From the NCBI GenBank assembly GCA_964200075.2, contig CAXNAA020000216.1, positions 1 through 24,207 on the forward strand: a stretch of 24,207 bases of DNA, given 5' to 3'. Within the stretch, counting starts at the first letter, position 1. Every line of letters starts with the position of its first letter. Positions 1 to 9,899 of this stretch are shown here, one piece after another. Made by a program: the position numbers and the translations under genes. The notes under the pieces are model-generated. The model was not told the DNA's origin. It saw nothing but the letters and a program-made list of their open reading frames with translations, and made no database searches. The DNA is from Sphacelaria rigidula. Its lineage: Eukaryota; Phaeophyceae; Sphacelariales.

Positions 1-42
<42 letters not shown>

Positions 43-140
43 GTAATAAGAATAATAATGATAAGAAGAAGAAGAAGACGAAGAAGAAGAAGAAGAAGAA
101 GAAGAAGAAGAATAGTAATAATGATAATAATAATAGAAGC
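1..140. repeat. Compound trinucleotide microsatellite (ATA)n-(GAA)n-(ATA)n
   Basis: About 18 ATA units run from the window edge, followed by a GAA/GAC tract (about 62-112) and further interrupted ATA/ATG units. The array is cut by the left edge, so its full length is unknown. The poly-arginine reading frame across it is an artefact of the GAA repeat. Confidence 0.95.
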
Positions 141-177
141 TTTGTCCAATGCTCCAACACGTGAACAGTTTCCACAG

Positions 178-284
178 CTTCAATTTTTTACGCTCACTCT
201 CTTGGATAGCGTGAATCCTGATGATGAGCAAGCGTGGGGTCCTGACATGACGATGTCCAACTTGGAGTTCCTCCCATTGAACCA
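178..284 (+). other. Possible upstream exon of the dynein heavy chain gene
   Basis: This stretch is open in one frame. It is preceded by a plausible acceptor (tttccacag at 169-177) and followed by a donor (gtgagc at 285-290), and it ends with two bases of a codon, which is what the next exon at 639 needs. The joined peptide would read ...WGPDMTMSNLEFLPLN-H-TWVTKW. That loosely fits the dynein tail pattern of a GW..vD element followed by a hydrophobic stretch and a conserved W. The similarity is weak and the acceptor is one of several. The rest of 141-638 shows nothing I recognise. Confidence 0.3.
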
Positions 285-638
285 GTGAGCGCTCACTGGT
301 TCAACGGGCAAACTGTTAACTTCCTGGATAAACAAAGCGCAAAGCGTCCGAAACATACATGATGCGTATTTCGGCACCGTCATGATAACTGATTAAGCAC
401 CGACGGATGATCGCACCTTTACTAGTATTGCATGATTGCGGTGACAGCGTTCCCATACGGTGCATGCATCACAACAGACTTGGAGGGTGGCACCAAGAGA
501 GTGTCATTCCCGATCGCTTCCGTACCTTGTCTCGGAGATGAATTCCAACTCGTTCCCCCCCCCCGCCTATTTGCCGTCTTCATTTGCCGTCGTCAAACGT
601 TGCATATGTCTTGATCCCACGTCATGGTTACTGTGCAG

Positions 639-3600
639 CACATGGGTCACGAAGTGGATATACATATTCGCGCAGAGCCTTCAGGACCATGTGTCCAGCT
701 CGCTGGAGCGGATGCACACCTTCATATCCTTCACGCAGAAGGGGCTCGACACTCCTCTAACGGTGAGACGAACTTCTGCGAGCGGATTGTCCTGTCAACC
801 GTCACCTACCGACGAGAAAATTATGCCGAAGGCCAGCGCTCTGTCCCACTGTAGTGCTGCGTATTGTACTACCGAGAGCGCCATTTTCAGCAGGCGTCTG
901 TAGTCATGCGCGGTTTATCTCTGTTAATACTGTTCTCGCCGCCTGATAATTGCAGTTTCAGGAGAAGCGAGCATAAGTATAGATTTCACCTGGAAACGCT
1001 TGTGCGCGAGGAACCTCGTGTGACAAATAGTCAGCCGTCGCTCCTGTGATAAATGCAGATATTTAATGCAACACACATGTGATTGTATGTGTTCGTGAGG
1101 GCTGGTGCTCAGGCTCATTCGACAGTACCATAAACATCATTCTTAACACCGGTACCCTGCGGACATGAGGGGGATGAAACCACGTTAAACCTCTTTCGTG
1201 TCGATGACCTCCATACATTATGCACTCACCATGGCACCCCTCTCTGACGTTGAATAATTCGCTTCTTGTACTACAGCCTGACGACATAGACGGCATCATG
1301 GCAACCATGACTCACATTCGCGACGTGCGGAAGAAAGCACCCATGGTCACCGGGTTGTTCGGGCCCCTAAAAGACACGGTGATGTTATTGAAGAGCAGAG
1401 GCATCGCCATGGACCTTCCGCCGGTGAACAAGCAGGTACTGCAAGAAAACCATCCCGTGGCACCGTCATTGAAACTCGCCATACATATTTACCGATGCAT
1501 TGTGACGGCCCCGTACGAGACGTAGAACGAAAGCGTGAGGGTGACGTGACTTGAACGTTGCTCAGCTTTGTGTGGCAATCTTGACTCGGATATATCCTAG
1601 CTGATGTGTCAAGAAGGACGAAAGTGTACGCGTACCCGTGAATCCTTCCACTCACCAACAAGTCGGTATCCCAATGCACATGCGTGTCTTATCGTCAAGC
1701 GCAAGAAGCCACCAAGATGCCGGAAAACAGGTTTTCTCTGGATGGGGTAAAAGAGGTCGGTGCTCTACGGCTTGAATCGTCGTCAGCGTAGTAGTGAATC
1801 GACGTCATCGTGGGTGGTATGATATTGACTGACATGGAAGTTCATATCAGAACAAATCAGGATTACTGTTGAAAAGTAGAGGTACCCTCATATATCTCCT
1901 CCCGCGAGTAAATGCGTACCGGCCCGAGAGACCCTTAAAAAACACCCGGCATTCGATTGGCGTGCTATGTCGACAAGGTTGAGAGGAGTCAACCTGCATG
2001 CGTACCTCGTGTACCGTCGTCTACTTACATAGTGCGTATGACTCATGTAGAGGTTAATGGTTTGGTTGGCTGTCTCACTCATCCTCATGTCACAATTTGA
2101 ACCCCTTCCCTTCCTCGGGACGAGTACGAGGTCTCAAGGGATTGAGCCCCCTCTGTCCCGCTAACGCCCTACATTTTGATCTCGCGGATTCGATCAGCCC
2201 GACCGCACCGCGTCGACGTGCCTCGAACAAAGTCAAACAAAACAAAAAGCTACTCACGTCCTCACGCTTTCACCGACGGAGATCATCTTCGAGCTGGGCT
2301 GACCAAGGCTCCGTCGCCGCAGTCCACACGCCATACGCGGTATAATTTTCGATTTTCGGGGTGACATTTTGGCACGAGATGAACAAGACATAGGCCTATC
2401 CATATACATATTTTCCGGAATATGACCGTGCGGACACGTAGAACCAACTTGCCCACAAAGCAAAAGGAGAAACGAGTTTTCTAGGCTGCAGCAAAGACTC
2501 ATGTCATCGGTTGAAAGTCATGGATTTCTATCGTATGCCTGCCCAATATTGAGACCCACGCAAAGAGTTTTCACCGACACTAACGATGGAGACGAGCGGA
2601 ATGCGTGCATGAGGTACGAGCGTGGCCAACTTGGAGCCTCTTTTGGTGCATCACCAGCATTGCACGGCCTGTTCTTGAGAGTTAGAAGCTGAAATTTTGA
2701 CACAAGATGTATATAATCGAGACGCAAAAGTGTATTGCCTTAGCCAGAGAGTGAGCGTTTACGCTGGCCCAGCTCGTAGTGAACAGCTACGTTGATTTGA
2801 CATTGGAATATACCCAATGTGATTTGTTGCCTGTGGAGCAAGCGTCGAACCATAAGCTTTTCTTATCCGCATCTCGAATCCCTTCCCTTCCTCGGGACGA
2901 GTTCGTTGTCTCATGGGCTCAACCCATCTCTCCCCGGTACAAGCCTTGCAACAGGATCTGCTGGATAGGGCCAGCACTCCCGCACCGTCTCAACTCTCGT
3001 CAAACAAACTCAGCCGATTATGCTTCGTCTCCCCACGTACACCCGCTTCCGAGGGTGGAATCAGATACTTCGAACAAATACCCCAGCGCATCATCTGCTG
3101 AATTCCACCGCCAACTTCGAACGGCGACGTATTTCCAATGGTTCCGATTCCTCAACCTCTGAAGCAACAGAATACTGCGTCATAGCCCAGGCTTTTCAAC
3201 CGGAGTGCTTATGTCTATGGTATTGCCACAAATAGCGAACCTTCACGACTTAATCACCGCAAGCAGCCTACGCCAGGATCTTCTCAATCAAATCGTCCTA
3301 GCCGCAGCATGTTTTCGCGAAACGCAAGACACGCATTGTCGGATAGCTTCAATCCTCACTCGGGTGCGTCTTGTAACGTTCTCCCGAAACACACGCTCTG
3401 TGTTTTTCGAAATTACGGCGCAGCAACGAACGCAAGCGTTGTGGACTCATGACCTGATGTAGCGCTGTGTGCACGTTGTCAACCATGTAGTGACCGCGGG
3501 CGTTGAGACGTGTGGCTAGAGTAGGGCAACGTGTATCAGCATGCACCTGTGTACTACTGTGTTCGATCTGTTGTTCAACCCATGTTCATATGCTCGTCTA

Positions 3601-6600
3601 TCTGGATATGAACGTCGACCCGATGTAGCGAGAGGCCATAAATGAGACAGGAAGAAAGTTGAGTGATCGTCTGAATGACCTGCGTAGCATTTCAGTACAT
3701 TAACTGGATAACTGAAAATGGGTACAGTGGCATGGGGCATTCACACCGATCCTCGATGGGTCAACAACCAATCTACAAAGTATAATGCAACGTCATAAAC
3801 CCGCAACCTGGAATGTTTGCATCTATTGGACATTAACCCTTTGGAAGTCCATTTACTGCGTACTGTGCTACTCAGAGCTCTTGTACAGACTCAGTGGGCC
3901 AAAACGATACGGCCACAGGTCACCAAACAACCACTCCCGCTTCCGACAGAAACCGCCGGCTAAGAAAATATTCACATACGTAAAGTTCCCGAGGCCCATA
4001 TGGACTTTATAGACGTCGGTGTCTGACGGAATTGCTGCACGGTGCCAATTCATGTATCGTTCATGGCGCCTCTTTACAGCCACCCAGCGGTATCCATCTC
4101 ACAGGTTTTCCGTCTGACATTTTTCTCGGTAAGACAAGAGCGTCACGGAGGAGTACCCTGGTGTTTCGATATCGTGATTCATTCTCATATCGCTGAGCTG
4201 AGTAGTGCTCGCACTATTTTGGTGACTGTCATTTTGCTACATTTTGTTATTGAACAGACGTTCGCCGTGATCATGTTTTTCTGCGGCCGTTTTCCCAGCC
4301 GGCGCTCGATTTCTTAGAATCGGCACATATGTTGTGGGACAACACTGTCAACAAAGCGTATCGAGTGAAAGGAGAGATACAACCCCTGCAGAATGCTGCT
4401 GCGGACGGCGTGCGCAAGGACGTTACTGCCTTCGGCGAGGAGGTACTACAGACCAAGAGTTGCGATAATATTTCGCGATTCCGAGTTTTCTAGAGCGGAG
4501 ATGGCTTGTTGTAAAGGCTGGAGAATGGCCCCGCTTTCAGCGAAAATACGCCGCTAGCGGCGGATAACGGAATGTTTCTGGCTTCTATTTCTGTTAAGTT
4601 CATTTATAGACGTGTCCCGCTTCCGCTCCAGATCGTTGTGTGAAGCGCTACACGTTAGTAGGCACGTTTTGGTGGGTAGGCACGTTTCGGTGGGTATCAA
4701 AGGTCACGGGATGTCGTAGACACGCCGTCCATACCACTGTTGAATGGGCATGTGTGGCGCTGTAGTGATACCAAAAGGCCTCGAACTTCTGTAAACCGTA
4801 TGTTTCAACAACAGGTGAAAGCGTTTGTGGCATTGTTTGCTCGCACGGCCCCCTTCGGCACAGCCACGCATCGAGACTCCAACGTCGACGGGAAGAAGCA
4901 CGAGACCAATCCGGAGACACTAGTCGTTGCCAGCTACATGCGGTAACGACGCCAACATTCTCCTGAATAGAAGTTCACTCGGTGCTGAACCTTCCGGCTT
5001 TGTTCCCATGGAGTTCGGTGCATGTAGTACTTTTTAGTCATGGTTGGAGATGCATTCACTCCTAGCCGCTAAGATAATCTTGTGCCGTTTCACCCAGGTA
5101 GCGGAGAGGGCAAACTGGCCGTGCCTATACTCTGGATGATGCACGTATATAACAATACCCTTGTAGCAGCCGAGCAAGACCGCAGCCAATTGCCGCGCCA
5201 TGTGATGGTTTATGCAGACTCGACAAAGTCCAGTCTTCCCTGAGGGAGCTGGAAGCCAAGGCGGCCTCCATGCGGGAGCTTGAAGAGCTGTTTGAGCTTT
5301 CTCCGGCAAGGTCCGTACTTTCATTGTTGTACGAGATAATGTGTAGATCGTATATCTGCTCACGTGTCCGCAGTCAACGGGATACTGTGTGCCCCTAATA
5401 GAGGTGTTTACCGATTGGCTGACCTCTGTGATGGGCAATGTCGATTGCCCGTGCGTGACTCAGGCTCTCCTGTAGTACACGATTCTTGATACCCAAGGTG
5501 GACAAGAGTTCCACCGGGGTTCCCGTGTGCATATCAATCGGTGCTGGTGACATAGTCCCTGTGCTGGACTTTGTGTCTAACGTTCTCCCCCCTTCCGTTT
5601 TTTTCCGGCCATTCAAGACACACCGGTCTAATGGAGGTCCGGTCTCAGCTTTGTCTCCTGAAGATGGTGTGGGATATGGTAGGGCTGGTGGAGGGGCTTT
5701 TCGCGTCGTGGACGGTTACGCTGTGGGCTGACATACAGGTGGTACCACGTGTGCCAAACCATCGCTGCCCGAGCGTGAATTGAAGCAGGAGGCAGCTGCA
5801 ATAACCTATACAGTATGCTCTAGCGGCGAAAACCCGAGTCGAAAATATTTGGCGTTATAGTATCTTTCTAATTCCACGGTGAGAGGGATATCAGATGATC
5901 GCTGAAGGACCCCATTTCGGTACTTCGTCCTATCGACCAGCAATGCCTGCACGTGCAGGGGTGCGTCGATATTCTATTCGCTATTGCGAATGCGATGCTA
6001 CAATGGCCCCGTGTAACACCGATAAACAGCAACGGCCAGACTTGGAGGCTGAGGTTCAGGCGTGGACCATCAACATATGAAACACGATACGACGGTGTCT
6101 GCAGTACGCCACGTGCTGCCTGCTCAAGTCCAGCTCACTGAGCAGCGACATTCACTTGCGTTGCATTCAGTCCTGTTCATTCGCATCTAGGGTACAGGAT
6201 GGCTGTCACCCCTGGCTTGGATACAGTTCTAGGCATGGAAACTACAATAATACAGCTGCTAGTGGGGATAGAGAGTTCACGCAGGGTTCCCGTGGGCATA
6301 GCTATCGCTGTGCCAATGTCAATGGTAAATATGGAATATGATGCGTACAACCTGGCCTTTCCGTAGCACGGGCAGTAAAAACGATAATTTTGCAATACCT
6401 GCGCTTTGCTGTCAACGGTCTGAGCAATCACCACTTGCTTGATTCACAATCGGCTCACCACAGCACCCAAACACAGCTACAGACGTTTGCCGTGGTCGTT
6501 ACACATCGAAGTGAAGCTGCAGGCTGACCTCCACGCTGACTTACCGACGCCTTTGTCGGCGATCGGAGGGGCCTCCGCTCGACTGCAAACTTGTGCAACA

Positions 6601-6813
6601 AAAGATCTAAAAACGCGTAGAATAGGCCACTGTCTGAGTAATGACCATGACCCCCATTACACGAATCCCGAACAATTACAGACGGATGAACTGCTGGAGG
6701 AGGTAAAATCGTTGCAGTTGCACATCCGAGGACTGCCGAGGCGGGTGCGAGACTGGGGTGTATATAAGGACGTTGACGGAAGAATCGTCAACATGTCCAC
6801 CGTTCTTCCCTTG
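639..6813 (+). CDS. Axonemal-type dynein heavy chain, partial (end of tail and start of linker; 7 exons)
   Basis: Dynein heavy chains are the force-producing ATPase subunits of flagellar axonemes. Seven exons are inferred: 639-762, 1277-1435, 4299-4442, 4815-4942, 5218-5310, 5618-5738 and 6682-6813 (901 nt, about 300 residues). Every intron has GT-AG borders (514, 2863, 372, 275, 307 and 943 bp). All phases match (2,0,0,0,2,2,0 at successive exon starts) and there is no internal stop. Family-like motifs appear in the expected order: SLQDHVSSSLERMHTFI, then DGIMATMTHIRDVRKK with PLKDTVMLLKSRGI, DFLESAHMLWDNTVNKAY, EIQPLQNAAAD, LFARTAPFG, MRELEELFEL, LCLLKMVWDMVGL with SWTVTLWADI, and LPRRVRDWGVYKDVDG with VNMSTVLPL. 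This is the region where the N-terminal tail meets the linker (DHC_N1/DHC_N2). It resembles outer-arm beta-type chains, but the subclass is inference. The gene is incomplete: the RHW motif normally found soon after the last exon, and the whole AAA motor, were not found to the right. It may be a fragment, or a gene with a very long intron. Confidence 0.85.
2097..2275 (+). repeat. Dispersed ~180-bp repeat, copy A
   Basis: It begins near CCCTTCCCTTCCTCGGGACG and ends near CTCACGTCCTCACGCTTTC. It shares this start, the central CATTTTGATCTCGCGGATT and the end with copy C on the other strand at 23402-23592, and shares the start with copy B at 2876. No protein coding or terminal inverted repeat is evident. 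It may be a short non-autonomous retroelement. Confidence 0.75.
2876..3052 (+). repeat. Dispersed ~180-bp repeat, copy B
   Basis: It carries the same CCCTTCCCTTCCTCGGGACG start as copy A. Its middle, with CCCATCTCTCCCCG and CAACTCTCGTCAAACAAACT, is closer to copy C than to copy A. The 3' end is diverged. Confidence 0.75.
3020..3462 (+). other. Ser/Asn/Arg-rich open stretches, possible frameshifted coding remnant
   Basis: Two overlapping frames look compositionally coding. One runs from about 3020 to 3235 (...RRRISNGSDSSTSEATEY...). The other runs from about 3187 to 3462 (...KQPTPGSSQSNRPSRSMFS...). They could be one low-complexity protein segment broken by a frameshift. There is no recognisable domain and no good start codon, so this is a weak call that could be chance. 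Confidence 0.2.
4661..4696. repeat. 18-bp tandem duplication
   Basis: GGCACGTTTTGGTGGGTA is followed immediately by GGCACGTTTCGGTGGGTA, with one mismatch. It lies inside the dynein intron 4443-4814. Confidence 0.9.
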
Positions 6814-7308
6814 GTGAGGACAAACTACAGCTCACTCGACGCTAAACTTCGATATTAGTCCTGTAGTTTGCGTAAACCAGTGGTATGTGGTGATGAATAC
6901 CCCTGAAACCGAGGGCGTCGTTATGGCGTGCGCTTGTTGTTAACAGGTGGACGTTGCCACCTTATACATCCGGTATCGCCCGAAGGCAAGGACTGATCAA
7001 ATGTCAATCGGAGATACTTTGGCGCCCCAATACCTGGTACTCGGTACGCTTTTGTTCGACCAAGGAAATGAGAAATTAAGGACATAAAACACTGCGCAGC
7101 CGGATGATTAACGGGTGGCCTACTCTCTGTGGTGTCAGGATAGAGCTCAGGATGGGGCGCTACTGCTGTTCCGATCTTTTTCAGTTGGAATCTACACATT
7201 CTTCCAGGGCTTGCTTCAAAGCAATTGGCTATGATCACAAATCAGACGTACCGAAGGTGAACAGAATGGAAATATTTCCCAGAGAAACTCCGAAAAAGGG
7301 CGGGAGTG

Positions 7309-7376
7309 TACTCATGATCTTGCGTGCCATAGTCATATGACCATTGACCTCGCATCTCTACAAAGCCGCGACGGAG
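7309..7376 (+). repeat. 68-bp dispersed repeat, copy 1
   Basis: It aligns without gaps to 19024-19091 with 11 mismatches by hand count (84% identity). The most conserved part is CATTGACCTCGCAT followed by TACAAAGCCG. Both copies are in the same orientation. Confidence 0.8.
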
Positions 7377-7403
7377 CACGCCGGGTTTTCGTCGGACCAA
7401 GCT
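7376..7403 (+). repeat. 28-bp direct repeat, first copy
   Basis: It matches 7844-7871 at 24 of 28 positions around the core CACGCCGGGTTTTCG. It abuts the 68-bp repeat, so the two may be parts of one element. Confidence 0.7.
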
Positions 7404-7807
7404 CGCAATCAATCACCAAGCGCGAAGCGCCGTTGTGCTCGGCAACTCGGATGGAGGGTGAGCTGCATCCTGCTAATATCATTCCATCCAAAGTGTACTG
7501 ATTATTTTGCATTTTGATAAAGGCCTGCAATGAGTTGCTTCATTTTCTGATATCGCCACTTCCAGAGACAATCACGGCTCATCCACTGCCTCATGGGTGT
7601 CTCACCATTTGAACACCACGTAGTACGATCATCTCCTTTACGCGGAGTCAAGGTTCTCGCGACCCGCACAATATGATCTAGCTCGACCACCATCATGGTT
7701 ATCGAAAATAAAACGCAAGTGCGCAAAATAAATCGGTAACCTGGTTGCCTAGCTTACGCAATGAGTGGCGTGTTTTACACCGTCATCGCCAACCGACGCC
7801 TTCCCCA

Positions 7808-7871
7808 TACGGGGGTCTGCCCCTACAAAACTACGGGGGTCTGCCACGCCGGGTTTTCGCCGAACCAGGCT
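7808..7871 (+). repeat. Short direct repeats with second copy of the 28-bp repeat
   Basis: TACGGGGGTCTGCC occurs twice, exactly, at 7808-7821 and 7832-7845 (24-bp period). The second copy overlaps the 28-bp unit at 7844-7871 that matches 7376-7403. Confidence 0.75.
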
Positions 7872-8340
7872 TAAACTCGAGAAATTGAGAGGGCAAAGAG
7901 TCAAAGATAAAACGAAAGGAGTAAACGGAACCAAATCGAGCGGCAAGCGAAGAAAAAGGGGAGGAGGGGAAGATGCAAACAAGCCAAGGCTGGCAGCACG
8001 CGGGTATAAGAGCGCAAGGTGATTCACGTCCGGAACCAGAAGCACGCATGCAGTTAAATTGCAAGTCATGGTGTACTTTGTATTTTGTGGTCGCGGATTA
8101 CCGTTTGTTTGCTATTTTTGATTCCAGATGTCGTGCTATGAAACGACAAATCTGGCACATATCCACAATATCACTTCGAGGTGTAGTGATCACGAGTACT
8201 GTGCTGTACTCTCTGTACCCGTACTGTTGTCAGGTGCAGACCCCAAACCTACTGTCATTTTGTTCGTAATCATGTAATCATCTTTGTTATAATATCACCA
8301 TACTAGAAATGGTATAAATATAGCCGATAACGACAAATTT

Positions 8341-8432
8341 GAAATAAACTGGATAAAATGGAGCCGTCATCATCAGTTCCAGTTAAACTCCAGTTCCGGT
8401 TTAACTGCCAGGATAAACTGGTCCACTTCACA
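8341..8432. repeat. Cluster of TAAACTGG/CCAGTTTA half-sites
   Basis: The motif ATAAACTGG and its complement-like form CCAGTTAAACTCC recur several times in both orientations within 92 bases (for example GGATAAACTGG near 8412-8422 and AATAAACTGGATAAAATGG near 8343-8361). It could fold into several alternative stems. No function is assigned. Confidence 0.5.
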
Positions 8433-8577
8433 GCCCTGCATGTCCGACTGCGACTTCTCTACTGTACTTCTAAGGAGTATAATATGCTCTATACGTAGTA
8501 TATGTTGCGATGTAGGTGTGGCAATAGACGACAAATAATGTATTTCGGTAGGCATTGTATACCGCAGTAGATTCTGG

Positions 8578-8757
8578 TATGCACTTATCGATATTCAGTG
8601 CCGCCATGCATAGATTTCGTACGCAATCTATCAATAGCGTTTTCCGTCATCAATAGATTTGATATACAACCTGTCAAAAGCCATTGTTGTCGTCAATACA
8701 TTCGCCACGCGGTCTATCGATAGCCATTGTCACCATGCATGGATTTTGAGGACTATA
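8578..8757. repeat. Diverged tandem array, about 4 units of 43-46 bp
   Basis: Successive units align around a core like CTATCGATAGCCATTGTC, then CATGCATAGATTT. They fall near 8581-8622, 8623-8665, 8666-8711 and 8712-8757. A related piece, CCGATAGACATTGCCGACG, lies near 8846. TGTATTTCGGT flanks the array on both sides (near 8539 and 8782), suggesting a larger repeated structure. Confidence 0.55.
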
Positions 8758-9485
8758 GATCAATACAACTGGTCGGCCACACTGTATTTCGGTGTAGGGC
8801 CGCAGCAGACTGCTGCCCGAAAAATATTGAGGGATACTGGTTTACCGATAGACATTGCCGACGACAAAAGAAAGAGAAACTTGCCGATCGATGGCCACTA
8901 TGATCAACAATATTGGCATTTACTACTGCAGCAGATTATATTGCTTTTGCAAGAAATGCCGTCTATTGTTTAGGGTGTGGTTGTCTACCAGTAGTGAAGA
9001 AATGCGTTCAGCTACATTCAGTAACACTCTTTCTTGAGGTCTGGAGTTTATTGGAGGCCGCGGGGCCACTCAATGCCCCCAGAGAAGCACTAGGTGGCAA
9101 CGATACGGAGGCGACGCTTGTGAAAAGACCCGCGCGCACTTCAAAATCAAAAGGTAAGCATGGAAGAGGTGGTGCATGCAAGGTTCTACCGTAGATACTG
9201 GAACACAAAACACACGCCCCCTCCTTGATCTGTCGGTGTCGTAACTCAGCTACCTCTTCTCCGTTCCAGCGCATAGGTGACAGGCACGACAGAAACACTT
9301 ATGCTCATGCGTTCCCGCTATCGGGAATGTAGTGGTGTGGTGATGTTTCAATAGACAGGCTTCGCTGTATCAATGGACAGGGGCTTCTAGAGGACACTCA
9401 GGAGACTTCACTTACGTTTTGCAGCAAAATATGTGATCGATGGCGTTCACGGGCGCGTTTTTGGTTTAGACCGAATGAAACACGT

Positions 9486-9514
9486 CGTTTTCTCTTCTAA
9501 AAGCAGAGAAAACG
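9486..9514. repeat. Perfect 10-bp hairpin
   Basis: CGTTTTCTCT (9486-9495) pairs with AGAGAAAACG (9505-9514) across a 9-base loop. It is not followed by a T-run, and no role is known. Confidence 0.7.
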
Positions 9515-9701
9515 GAAGTTGGGTTGGAAGAGGGAGAGCGGTGGGTGAAAAGAACTATCGAACCCGATCTGTACTTAATGAGCAAATCAGTGTTGCTCCA
9601 CTCAAGACACGAACGTCAAACCAGATTACATCTTTATTGCAACTCCCTGCCGCCATGTCAGTCTTGTTAGCCCATACAAAAGATTCTGCTGTGAGTGTAA
9701 T

Positions 9702-9899
9702 GCGTGGGAGGACCGCGTGCTTCATGAACCGCATCGGAATATAAACGCCCCAGGATCGACGATTTTCAAGACCGAGTGGGTCAGTCCCTGCAGGTACCGC
9801 GCCCCTGACCCTGATCCCAACCCGAACACTAACACTAACACTAAGCATAGGGGTGTCGAAACTCCAATGCGGTCCGTAAAGCACGTGGTCCGCCCCTGC
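9702..9899. mobile_element. Inverted-repeat (MITE-like) element with ~50-bp arms
   Basis: The left arm 9702-9751 is related to the reverse complement of 9850-9899 over about 50 bases without gaps (for example GGACCGCGTGCTT against GGACCACGTGCTT). The spacer of about 98 bases contains the degenerate run CCCTGACCCTGATCCCAACC and (AACACT)3. There is no transposase. The arms are diverged, so if it was mobile it is old. Confidence 0.6.

Larger units (their letters stand above)
1436..4298 (+). other. Long intron of the dynein gene, filled with dispersed repeats
   Basis: It starts gtactg and ends ttttcccag, both phase 0, and joins ...LPPVNKQ to PALDFLES.... At 2863 bp it is three to ten times longer than the other introns of this gene. 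It contains two same-strand copies of a repeat of about 180 bp (2097-2275 and 2876-3052). Nothing else in it is recognised apart from a possible coding remnant at 3020-3462. Confidence 0.7.

Noticed and set aside
58-288. Arg-rich open frame at the left edge
   Set aside because: Its poly-arginine part is produced by the GAA microsatellite. Only its end (178-284) is kept, as a doubtful exon.
7765-8022. Lys/Arg-rich forward frame
   Set aside because: It begins in short direct repeats and continues through a purine-rich stretch; composition alone explains it.
9800-9845. Interstitial telomere repeat
   Set aside because: The CCCTGA/AACACT units are too few and too variable to call telomeric.
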